A DNA stretch of 64,000 bases from Finegoldia magna ATCC 53516 (lineage in GTDB: Bacteria; Bacillota; Clostridia; Tissierellales; Peptoniphilaceae). The position numbers were made by a program, and so were the translations under genes. The stretch is from positions 1,127,473 through 1,191,472 of the forward strand of contig NZ_CM000955.1 in NCBI RefSeq assembly GCF_000159695.1, in the 5' to 3' direction. The notes under the pieces are model-generated. The model was not told where the DNA came from. It saw only the letters and a program-made list of their open reading frames with translations, and did not search any database. Of this stretch, positions 8,079 to 15,933 are shown piece by piece. Positions within the stretch are counted from its first letter, which is position 1; each line of letters opens with the position of its first letter.

Positions 8079-8820
8079 ACAAATTACCTCTTTTCATGCT
8101 TGTTTGAATGTTTTTGTCGTATGAAATTTTGACCAAAAAGGACAATACAACAGCTTGTATCAAAAGCTGTATTATCAAATCATATCTCACATTATTCAGT
8201 TGTAATTGTGTGAAGATTTCACGAGCGTTGTTAAATGGGAATATCATTTTATTAATAAGTACAAGTGCTTTGTTGTTGACTTTTACTGTAATATCTCCGA
8301 AAAACAACATATATGTTTCAGCCAATGCCACAAAACTTCCAAGTCTTTTATATAATAATGTGAAGCTTGATAAAAAAGTGCCTAATTGATAAAGTATGAA
8401 CACAGACACAACCATCACTAAAATTATTATAGGAATGTGGTTGAATTTCGAATAATCAAAGTCTACTGATACAAATATCAGTGTGAATATCACTATTACT
8501 TTTATCGTATTCATCAAACATTCCACTAAATTTCTGTACAAAACAACAGATAGTATCCCTGTTTTTGATTGGACAATTGATATCAGTGTTCTGTCTGTTA
8601 TTTCGTTTTGTATCAAAAACGTTGGTGATTCAATCGCATAAGTAGCATAATACCACAATATCATCATCAAAAACACGATTTCTTTTTCTTTTACAAACAG
8701 CCCATCTATGATGAAAAGTGCCATCAAAAGCACTGCGATGTTTGCAAATATGACGTTGAATTTGTATTTTTTGATTTCTGAGAAATCTCTGTTAAATTCC
8801 AATAACAATTTACTAAACAT
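8068..8820 (-). CDS. ABC-2 type transporter permease
   Basis: A 250-residue membrane protein with about six hydrophobic segments. Conserved features are weak, but its position between an ABC ATPase (8-bp overlap) and another permease (11-bp overlap) is characteristic of two-permease ABC-2 exporters. It has charged loops such as RDFSEIKKYKF at the N-terminus before the first membrane helix. The substrate cannot be told from sequence. Confidence 0.8.
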   Translation of the reverse strand: MFSKLLLEFNRDFSEIKKYKFNVIFANIAVLLMALFIIDGLFVKEKEIVFLMMILWYYATYAIESPTFLIQNEITDRTLISIVQSKTGILSVVLYRNLVECLMNTIKVIVIFTLIFVSVDFDYSKFNHIPIIILVMVVSVFILYQLGTFLSSFTLLYKRLGSFVALAETYMLFFGDITVKVNNKALVLINKMIFPFNNAREIFTQLQLNNVRYDLIIQLLIQAVVLSFLVKISYDKNIQTSMKRGNLYGI

Positions 8821-9697
8821 TTGAAATCACCCTGAAGTACACATCTTCTGCATTTAAAGATTCTTTTCTCATACTTATGATGTCACAGTTTTTCAGTAGA
8901 AATTCCTTCTCATCTTCATCGTAAACTGACAGTATAATTGAATTGTCGGTAAATTCGTATTTCGTTTTCTTCAAATTATCTAGTAGATTTCTGTTGGTGT
9001 TTTCTATTTCAATGATGTCTTTTTGTAAATCTTTTGAATCAAACAACTGTTTTGATGGTTTATCCAGTACGATTTTCCCTTCATTTATTAGGATTAATCT
9101 GGAGTTGATGTTTTTCATAAATGATAGGTCGTGACTTGTGAAGATGACTGTCTTTTGGTCTTCAACTGCTATTTTGTGTAGAAAATTCAACAAAATATTC
9201 ATGCTATTGATGTCCAATCCATTTGTAGGTTCATCTAGGCAAATTATGTCTGGATTGGTTAGAAGTGTCACTATGAGCGAAAGTTTTTGACGATTTCCTT
9301 GCGATAATTCGGAGACTTTTTTGTCCTTGAACTCTGTAAAATCGAGTTTGTCCATCAAATTATTCACTTCATTTTCATTGTAATTAACGTGGTTTAGTCC
9401 GAGAAAATACATAATGTTTTCAGTGGCTGTTAAATAATCGTAATATCCTCCACCACTTTCGAGCACAAGTTTGGTGTGTTCTCTGATTTTAGAATTTTTG
9501 TTGGATATATTATCAACCATACATTCTCCTTGGTCTTGGTACAATAATCCACACAAAATCTTAATTAGTGTGCTTTTACCGGATCCATTTTTCCCTATAA
9601 TTGAAACTATTTCGCCCTTTTCTATTTGCAAATTCTCAACGTCAAGTACAGTATTTCCGTCGAATGATTTTTTAATATTATTAAATTGTATATACAT
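8813..9697 (-). CDS. ABC transporter ATP-binding protein
   Basis: Nucleotide-binding subunit of the two-permease exporter. It has Walker A GKNGSGKST, ABC signature LSQGNRQKLS, Walker B IICLDEPTNGLD and the switch His in TSHD, plus a ~90-residue C-terminal extension typical of ABC-2 exporters. The start is placed at 9697 (MYIQFNNI), where AGAGG lies 6 nt upstream. An in-frame ATG at 9730 falls inside the pepF terminator hairpin and has no ribosome binding site. No room for a separate promoter exists, so expression probably depends on read-through from pepF. Confidence 0.92.
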   Translation of the reverse strand: MYIQFNNIKKSFDGNTVLDVENLQIEKGEIVSIIGKNGSGKSTLIKILCGLLYQDQGECMVDNISNKNSKIREHTKLVLESGGGYYDYLTATENIMYFLGLNHVNYNENEVNNLMDKLDFTEFKDKKVSELSQGNRQKLSLIVTLLTNPDIICLDEPTNGLDINSMNILLNFLHKIAVEDQKTVIFTSHDLSFMKNINSRLILINEGKIVLDKPSKQLFDSKDLQKDIIEIENTNRNLLDNLKKTKYEFTDNSIILSVYDEDEKEFLLKNCDIISMRKESLNAEDVYFRVISNV

Positions 9698-9718
9698 TTG
9701 TTGCCTCTTATCTATGTA

Positions 9719-9743
9719 AATTGGCACCAAAACGGTGCCAATT
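9719..9743 (-). terminator. hairpin after pepF (weak terminator)
   Basis: A 10-bp stem AATTGGCACC / GGTGCCAATT with a 5-nt loop. The following T tract is only three bases on the minus strand, so it may be leaky and allow the ABC genes to be transcribed. Confidence 0.6.
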
Positions 9744-9748
9744 TTATA

Positions 9749-11545
9749 TTATTTGTCGTATTTTTCGATGTCATCGATTACTTTGCCGATGTATTCGATG
9801 GTGTCTTTGAGTGGTTTATCTGTTGTGATGTCTACTCCTGCAGCTTTTGCAATTCCGACAGAATCTTCTGTGGAGCCTAATGCCAATGCTTTAAGCCATC
9901 TGTCTGCTGCTGGTTTTCCTTCTTCTACAATCATTTTGGATACTTGTGTTCCGATTGTTAGTCCTGCGGAGTAAGTGTATGGATACAATCCCATGTAGTA
10001 GTGAGGTTGTCTCATCCATGTCAATTCTGATCCTTCGTTGATTTCAACGTCTTCTCCCCAGAATTTTTGTAGTGTTTCTTTGAAGATTCTTGACAAATCA
10101 TCTGCTGTGAATCCTTCTTTCTTATCGATTAATTTGTACACTTCTCTTTGGTAGTATCCTTCGATGAAGTGTGTGACGAAGTTGTGGAAGTAGGTTCTGG
10201 AGATTATTTGTCCGCACAAATATCTTCTTTCTTGGTCAGTTGTTGCTTTTTCTAGCAAGTATCTACTCATGATGAGTTCGTTTGTTGTGGATGGTGATTC
10301 CACGAAGTACATTGATGGATCGTTGTCCAACACGTTTTGTGTTTTTTGTGAGATGTAGGATTGTCCTGCATGTCCCAATTCGTGCGACAATACGATGGCT
10401 TCTGTTAGTTTGCGAGTCCAAGATATCAACACGTATGGGTGTGCCAAGAATGGCGATGCGCAGAATGCCCCTGTTGATTTCCCAAATGTGTTTACAAAAT
10501 CAATCCATTTTTCGTCAAATGCACGATCTAGCATTTTGGAATAATCTTCACCTAGAATTGAAAGTCCGTCTTTGACCAAATTCCTTGCATCTTCTACTGA
10601 AATGTTTTTGGAGAATGAGTTTTCCACGTCAAGCTTCAAGTCCATGAATGTAACTTTGTCCAAATCGTATTCTTTTTTGATGATTTGGGCGTATTTTCTC
10701 ATGTGTTTAGGAAGTTCTTGCATGATTACATCTAGTTGTCTGTCGTACAATTCACGAGAGATGTTTTGTCTGTCTAATAAGAAATCGATCACTGAATCGT
10801 ATCCTCTTAGTTCACTTTCTGCCTTTTCTGCTTGGCAATGTGATAGATAAATCATCGCTGTTGTGTTTTTGTATTTGGCAAGTTCCTTGTAGAAGACTTC
10901 GTATGATTTTCTTCTCAAATCTGTGTCAGGGTCGTTGTCGTAGACTCCTTCGAACAAATTGTAAGTCATTTCGTATTTTTTGCCATTTACTTCGAAATCA
11001 GGGAATGTGATGTCGTGAATTTTAGTTGTGTTGTAGATTTCGTAGAATGAGCTGAATGTTTGCGAGAATTTGCTTATAGCATTTTCCACTTCTTTGGATA
11101 AGATGTGTTCTTTTTTCTTCAACAAATCGTCGATGTATCTTGTGTTGTTGGTGTCGTTTTTCACTTCTTCAAGTGTTTGTTCGTCAACTTGTACAAGTTC
11201 TGTTTCAAAAAAACTCATTTTGTTTTCGATGTCTGCGATTTTTGTGAATGTAGCCATGGCTCTTTTTTGGGATTTTTCGTTGTGGCCGTCTGCTTCCACA
11301 TCAAGTGATGCGTAGTGTGCGATGCGGTCGATATTAGCCACGATATCTCTGTAATCGTCCATTGCGTTTTTGATGATGTCTGCTGATTTGAGTTTATTTT
11401 CGTAATTTTTCTTGAAATCATCTGCCATCAAATCAATTGTCTTCACTGCTTTTTCGAATTCTTCTTCTGTTTTATATAATGCAGACAAATCCCACATGTA
11501 TTGTGGGTCTGCTTCTTCTCTTTTGCAATATTTTAGTATATCCAT
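9749..11545 (-). CDS. pepF: oligoendopeptidase F
   Basis: Cytoplasmic M3B metallopeptidase that cleaves medium-length peptides. At 598 residues it has the usual family length. The zinc site is VLSHELGHAGQ (HExxH near residue 386) followed by the downstream Glu region ESPSTTNE. The N-terminal helical domain (DPQYMWDLSALYKTEEEF) is typical of PepF. Its start codon overlaps the stop of the upstream aminopeptidase (TAATG), so the two peptidases form a peptide-degradation operon, consistent with an amino-acid-fermenting lifestyle and the Opp transporter elsewhere in the window. Confidence 0.95.
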   Translation of the reverse strand: MDILKYCKREEADPQYMWDLSALYKTEEEFEKAVKTIDLMADDFKKNYENKLKSADIIKNAMDDYRDIVANIDRIAHYASLDVEADGHNEKSQKRAMATFTKIADIENKMSFFETELVQVDEQTLEEVKNDTNNTRYIDDLLKKKEHILSKEVENAISKFSQTFSSFYEIYNTTKIHDITFPDFEVNGKKYEMTYNLFEGVYDNDPDTDLRRKSYEVFYKELAKYKNTTAMIYLSHCQAEKAESELRGYDSVIDFLLDRQNISRELYDRQLDVIMQELPKHMRKYAQIIKKEYDLDKVTFMDLKLDVENSFSKNISVEDARNLVKDGLSILGEDYSKMLDRAFDEKWIDFVNTFGKSTGAFCASPFLAHPYVLISWTRKLTEAIVLSHELGHAGQSYISQKTQNVLDNDPSMYFVESPSTTNELIMSRYLLEKATTDQERRYLCGQIISRTYFHNFVTHFIEGYYQREVYKLIDKKEGFTADDLSRIFKETLQKFWGEDVEINEGSELTWMRQPHYYMGLYPYTYSAGLTIGTQVSKMIVEEGKPAADRWLKALALGSTEDSVGIAKAAGVDITTDKPLKDTIEYIGKVIDDIEKYDK

Positions 11546-12777
11546 TAGATTGCCCAGTTTCCTTCCTTAAATACTTCTACTTCTTTGCCATCAGCTGTAG
11601 TTCCAACGATTCTCATATCTTCAGAACCAACCATGAAATCCACGTGAATCAATGAATCGTTGATTCCATTTTTCTTCAATTCATCTTCATTCATGTCCAC
11701 TCCGCCTTCTACGCAAGTTGGATAAGCTTGGCCGAATGCAAGGTGACATGATGCGTTTTCGTCGTACAATGTTTTGATGAATGTGACGTTTGATTTGGAA
11801 ATTGGAGATTCGTAAGGAACAAGAGCCACTTCTCCCAAGTATTTTCCGTTTTCATCAGTATCGAACATATTCTTCAAAGTTTCCTTGCCAACTTCTGCAT
11901 CGAAATCCACAACTTTTCCATCTTTAAATTCAAATCTCATCTTGTCGATAGTGTTGCCACCGTAATTCAAAGGCTTAGTGCTGTACACAACGCCGTTTAC
12001 CTTGTCTCTGTGAGGTGCTGTGAACACTTCTTCTGTTGGAATGTTTGGCACGAAATCATTTCCGTAATTATCTGTGGATTGTGCAGCTATCCACACGTGT
12101 CCTTTTGGAAGTTCGATTGTCAAATCAGTTCCCAATGAATTTGTGTAGTGAAGCTTCACGAATTGGTGCTTGTTCATAAACTCTGCGTGTTTGTTCATTG
12201 TATCCAAATGTTCATCCCACGCTTTGATTGGATCTTCTGTGTCAGAACGAGTTGCCTTGAAGATTTGATCCCACAATTTTTCTACAGCTTCTTCTTCTGA
12301 AAGTTCTGGGAATACTCTCTTTGCCCAGCCAACGCTTGGAGCTGCGACAACACACCAGCTGTTGATGTCATTCATTGTGTATTTTTGAATTGGCTTCATC
12401 TTTTCAGCAGAAACCTTGGATCTCATTTGAACTCTGTCAGGGTCCACTCCCTTCAAATTTTCAGGATCTTGGCAAGATACAGATATTACCCCTGCTTTTT
12501 TTTCAAAATAGTATTTGGATTTTTCAACGATAAAATCTGGAAAGTCCTTCAACGCTTCTTCTGATGCGTTTTCGTAGTACATTCTGTTGATTGCATCGTC
12601 ATTCCATTCCATAATAACTTCGCTGCAGCCTTTTTCGTAAGCGTATTTCACCAAAAGTCTTGCAAAGTCAGCTCTTTCAACTGCACAACGAATTACAAGT
12701 GGTCTATCGTTTGCATTGATTCCTTTTTCGATAATTAATCTTGCGTAATTGTTTAGTTTTTTGTCAAAATTTTCCAT
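11545..12777 (-). CDS. aminopeptidase, M29 family (AmpS/aminopeptidase T)
   Basis: Metallo-aminopeptidase that removes N-terminal residues from short peptides. The 410 residues contain M29 landmarks: LTIELPKGHVWIA, the metal-ligand block PNIPTEEVFTAPHRDKVNG, the HLAFGQAYP segment and the C-terminal IHVDFMVGSEDM. The start at 12777 follows GAGGAGGAAT; a longer frame from 12873 begins with a hydrophobic, unconserved stretch and lacks a ribosome binding site. First gene of the ampS-pepF run, divergent from the HAD gene. Confidence 0.94.
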   Translation of the reverse strand: MENFDKKLNNYARLIIEKGINANDRPLVIRCAVERADFARLLVKYAYEKGCSEVIMEWNDDAINRMYYENASEEALKDFPDFIVEKSKYYFEKKAGVISVSCQDPENLKGVDPDRVQMRSKVSAEKMKPIQKYTMNDINSWCVVAAPSVGWAKRVFPELSEEEAVEKLWDQIFKATRSDTEDPIKAWDEHLDTMNKHAEFMNKHQFVKLHYTNSLGTDLTIELPKGHVWIAAQSTDNYGNDFVPNIPTEEVFTAPHRDKVNGVVYSTKPLNYGGNTIDKMRFEFKDGKVVDFDAEVGKETLKNMFDTDENGKYLGEVALVPYESPISKSNVTFIKTLYDENASCHLAFGQAYPTCVEGGVDMNEDELKKNGINDSLIHVDFMVGSEDMRIVGTTADGKEVEVFKEGNWAI

Positions 12778-12938
12778 ATTATTCCTCCTCGTATCACTAA
12801 TAATATTATATGGTTTTCCCAATAATTTTTCAATTTTATAAAAATAAAATATTTGTAAAATACGTAAAAACACTGGATTTTGATTGACTTTAAATATTGC
12901 ATATACTAAAATCTAAATATAAATGAAAGGATGAATTT

Positions 12939-13589
12939 ATGATTAAATACGCAATTTTTGATATGGATGGTACTTTGATTAACTCCATGTACAAATGGAA
13001 CAGAGTTATATTAGATTACATGAAAAATTTGGGAATAACACCAGACGATGATTTTATCAAGAAAATCAAAACCAAAACACTTTTGACATCCATAGATTAT
13101 ATTCACGAAACTTTTGACATCAAAAAAACCACAGATGATGGTTTGAACTTTATATATTACACAATTAGAAACGGATATATGAACGAATTTGATTTGAAAC
13201 CGGGTGTTGTGGATATGCTCGAAAAACTAAAATCAATGGGAATTAAAATGTGTGTTGCCACAGCCACAGAAGACCACTTGGCAATTCCTGCTCTTGAAAA
13301 GCAAGGGATATTGGATTATTTTGAATTCGTGCAAACTTGTAAATCCGTGGGCTACCACAAATACGAAGAAGAATATTGGAATAATGCTCTTGAAAAATTA
13401 GGCTCTAATGTGGATGACACGATTGTATTTGAAGATGCGTTGTACTGCATTGACACTGTGGACAAAATGGGATTTAAAATCGTGGGAATAACTGACGAAT
13501 CCACTGTTAATGATTATGATATAATTGATGAAAAAGTGGACCAATACATTGAATCTTACGATGATTTGGACTACGATTTGTTTAAATAG
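12939..13589 (+). CDS. HAD-superfamily phosphatase (beta-phosphoglucomutase-like)
   Basis: A 216-residue haloacid dehalogenase-like hydrolase of subfamily IA. Motif I is FDMDGTLINS (nucleophile Asp and general acid Asp), motif II is CVATAT, motif III a Lys near YHKYEEEYW and motif IV FEDALYCIDT. A helical cap sits between motifs I and II. Such enzymes dephosphorylate small sugar phosphates; the substrate is not evident. GAAAGGATG gives the ribosome binding site. The next gene follows after 8 nt. Confidence 0.9.
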   Translation: MIKYAIFDMDGTLINSMYKWNRVILDYMKNLGITPDDDFIKKIKTKTLLTSIDYIHETFDIKKTTDDGLNFIYYTIRNGYMNEFDLKPGVVDMLEKLKSMGIKMCVATATEDHLAIPALEKQGILDYFEFVQTCKSVGYHKYEEEYWNNALEKLGSNVDDTIVFEDALYCIDTVDKMGFKIVGITDESTVNDYDIIDEKVDQYIESYDDLDYDLFK

Positions 13590-13597
13590 GAGATTGT

Positions 13598-14050
13598 ATG
13601 AATAAAATAATTTATATGTTCATATTGTCCATGCTTCCTGTTTTGGAAATCAGAGGGTCGATGATTTACGCACTTGCAAATAACATTAACCCTGCATTAG
13701 CGTTCTTCTTGTCTGTGATTGGCAACATATTGCCAATACCATTTTTGATTTTGTTGACACAAAAAGTCCTACAATGGTTGGATACAATCGACACTTTCAA
13801 ACCATTTGTGGATTGGATTAACAAAAAAGCACAAGAAAAAAGCAAGACTATCGACAAATACGGAAGACTGGGACTCTACATTTTGGTGGCGATTCCACTT
13901 CCTGGAACAGGCGCTTGGACTGGCGCATTGGTGGCATCATTCTTGGGATTAACTCCGAAAAAAAGTATGCTTCCTATAACACTTGGAGTCATCACAGCTG
14001 GAATTATCGTGATGCTCTCAACAATGGGTGTATTGAATGTAATTAAATAA
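13598..14050 (+). CDS. putative small multi-drug export protein (COG2426)
   Basis: A 150-residue polytopic membrane protein with the family features PVLEIRGSMIYA near the N-terminus, GNILPIPFLILL and the re-entrant-like PLPGTGAWTGALVASFLGL. Family members are annotated as small multi-drug exporters (PF06695), but the function is not experimentally firm. It follows the HAD gene by 8 nt and a strong terminator closes this two-gene operon. Confidence 0.85.
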   Translation: MNKIIYMFILSMLPVLEIRGSMIYALANNINPALAFFLSVIGNILPIPFLILLTQKVLQWLDTIDTFKPFVDWINKKAQEKSKTIDKYGRLGLYILVAIPLPGTGAWTGALVASFLGLTPKKSMLPITLGVITAGIIVMLSTMGVLNVIK

Positions 14051-14061
14051 TGACAAGCAAA

Positions 14062-14081
14062 AAAGACCTTCACAGGTCTTT
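14062..14081. terminator. bidirectional terminator
   Basis: Stem AAAGACCT / AGGTCTTT with a 4-nt loop, T-rich on the plus strand and with an A run upstream, between convergent genes ending at 14050 and 14089. Confidence 0.85.
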
Positions 14082-14088
14082 TTTTAGA

Positions 14089-14343
14089 TTAATTTTCATT
14101 CAAAGGTGTAGAAAATTCATATAAATGTTCTGGTGATATATCTATATCGTCATTCCAAACAACTGTCCCACATTCTACCTTAGCTTTTGAAAAAAATATA
14201 GGATTATTTAATTTTGTGTAAATATTTTTCTCTAAAAGAGGTCTGGCATCGTAAATTTTAGTGCTACCATCTGCAAATGATAAAATCAAAGTATAATCAT
14301 TTTTTGCTTGTACCGATCTTACTACCCAATTAGGATCTTTCAT
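14089..14343 (-). CDS. DUF2442 domain protein
   Basis: An 84-residue DUF2442 protein (PNWVVRSVQAKNDYTLILSFADGS near the start, GTVVWNDDIDISPEHLYE near the end). The start at 14343 is preceded by GAAGGGAGAAT; a longer frame from 14418 overlaps the upstream gene and lacks a ribosome binding site. DUF2442 genes are habitually paired with DUF4160 genes, as here (28 nt apart), an arrangement resembling toxin-antitoxin modules, although no activity is established for this pair. Confidence 0.85.
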   Translation of the reverse strand: MKDPNWVVRSVQAKNDYTLILSFADGSTKIYDARPLLEKNIYTKLNNPIFFSKAKVECGTVVWNDDIDISPEHLYEFSTPLNEN

Positions 14344-14371
14344 ATCAATTCTCCCTTCTACATAACTTGTT

Positions 14372-14632
14372 TTAATGCAAAGGCTCGATTTTATAAAGAG
14401 CTTGTTCATTAATAGCAAGTTCCCAGTTAGCTATTAATTCATCTTTATGTATTACTGCCCATGCTGAGATAAGTTTCGTCTGTTTCCTCGGCATATTTCC
14501 TTCTATTAATTCTCCTTCCATACTAAATACAGCATTGTATCCTTGATATGTTGCGTGAAAATGTGGTGGATTATGCTCTCCATTATTATACATTCTAATA
14601 ATAATCCCATAAAACATTGATATTATTGGCAT
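14372..14632 (-). CDS. DUF4160 domain protein
   Basis: An 86-residue DUF4160 protein with the diagnostic MYNNGEHNPPHFHATYQG (histidine-rich motif) and the C-terminal EGNMPRKQTKLISAWA helix. AGGGGGTGA precedes the ATG. It is the first gene of a two-gene unit with DUF2442. Its molecular role is unknown; a toxin-antitoxin-like or stress function is speculation from the pairing. Confidence 0.87.
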   Translation of the reverse strand: MPIISMFYGIIIRMYNNGEHNPPHFHATYQGYNAVFSMEGELIEGNMPRKQTKLISAWAVIHKDELIANWELAINEQALYKIEPLH

Positions 14633-14657
14633 TTATTCACCCCCTATTAAAAATTTT

Positions 14658-15836
14658 TCAATTCATTTTCCTTTTTTGTTTGTTTAAAAATAAATACGCC
14701 AATGCTATTATTCCCAAAGAGAAGAACACCATCATTCTTTCGTCTTTGTTTCCAGATTCTGGGAGTTTTTCATCTTGTGGTTCTTTCTTTTCCACTACGA
14801 GTGATTTCTGTGACAAATCACCTTGTGACAACACCACATCGAACTCACGGACTTGTCCTTCTATCAAGTGAACTCCGCCGACTCCATTTTCTGTCAATCT
14901 ATCTTCATTGTTCACCGTAAGCACGTAATTTCCAGGAAACAAATTGTCGAACACGACTTTTCCCTCTTTATTTGTGTATTGATGCACATACATTTCTTTT
15001 CTTCTGTCTTTCAATGAAACGAGGATTTTCTCAGCTGGTTTATCGCCTTTTTTCACGTTGATTATCAAAGCCGATTCGAATTCTTTTTTGATTTGTTCGT
15101 TTATTTGTGAGCTGTAGATGGATTCTTCGGAATTCGGATTGATTTCGATGTCATCTATCTTGAAGTTGTCATGTTCTTCAAAATATTCGCTCATTTTATC
15201 CACGTAAACTTCGTATTTGCCACTATCTTCCACTTCAAAATGCGCATAGCCGAACACGTCTGTTTTTGCGATGTATTTTTTATCTCTGGATTGTAATCTG
15301 ACGTCGATTTCTTTTAAGGCAATCCCGTATTTGTCTGTAATTCTGTAAGTTATTTTGTATGTTTTGTCCTTGTCTTCTTTTGTCTTGCCAAATATAGTCT
15401 TGGTATTCACGACATTGTTTTCAAGCGTGATGACATCTTCGTCGAAGAAATATCCAGACGGAGCAGACACTACTTTTATCGTGTGTTCTGTCGGAGCAAG
15501 TCCACGAAATTGGATTTCCCCTTTTTCGTTGGTTTGGTTCTCACGCGATTTCCCCGTCTCAACATCCGTAACGATCAGTTCCACTTTTGGTATTGGATTG
15601 CTTTTTTTGTCCAAGACCGTAATCTTGAATGTCGCATTGTCTTCATCGAGCGCTTGTTTTACTGCAAATGATAAGTTCGCCTTGAAATTTTGCATTATTT
15701 TCTTGCTTACACTATCATTTTGTTCTCTATTTGGATTGATTATATTGTCTATTTTATCTATTTCCGATGCAGTGGCAATTTGCGGTATCATAACTATAAC
15801 CACTAGAACGAATAGTATTTTCTTCAAAATTCTCAT
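14658..15836 (-). CDS. LPXTG-anchored surface protein with CnaB/carboxypeptidase-regulatory-like repeats
   Basis: A 392-residue secreted, wall-anchored protein. It has a signal peptide (residues 1-24, ending IATA-S), three successive beta-sandwich repeats of CnaB/SpaA type (about 50-120, 145-215 and 250-340; each has a NEKGEIQF- or NKEGKVVF-like G strand) and a C-terminal sorting signal LPESG at residue 358 followed by a hydrophobic segment and KRK tail. Ser replaces Thr in the LPXTG motif, which sortase variants may accept. There is no pilin motif or nearby sortase, so it is more likely a monomeric adhesin than a pilus subunit. Confidence 0.85.
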   Translation of the reverse strand: MRILKKILFVLVVIVMIPQIATASEIDKIDNIINPNREQNDSVSKKIMQNFKANLSFAVKQALDEDNATFKITVLDKKSNPIPKVELIVTDVETGKSRENQTNEKGEIQFRGLAPTEHTIKVVSAPSGYFFDEDVITLENNVVNTKTIFGKTKEDKDKTYKITYRITDKYGIALKEIDVRLQSRDKKYIAKTDVFGYAHFEVEDSGKYEVYVDKMSEYFEEHDNFKIDDIEINPNSEESIYSSQINEQIKKEFESALIINVKKGDKPAEKILVSLKDRRKEMYVHQYTNKEGKVVFDNLFPGNYVLTVNNEDRLTENGVGGVHLIEGQVREFDVVLSQGDLSQKSLVVEKKEPQDEKLPESGNKDERMMVFFSLGIIALAYLFLNKQKRKMN

Positions 15837-15899
15837 AACACTTCTCCTATTTAATAATATATCACAAAGGAAGCGTTATTTGCTATTTTTAGGCAAAAA

Positions 15900-15925
15900 A
15901 AGTCGCACGAATTATCGTGCGACTT
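15900..15925 (-). terminator. terminator of the subtilase gene
   Basis: An 11-bp stem AAGTCGCACGA / TCGTGCGACTT with a 4-nt loop, followed on the minus strand by a T run (15901-15895). Confidence 0.9.
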
Positions 15926-15933
15926 TCCTTACT

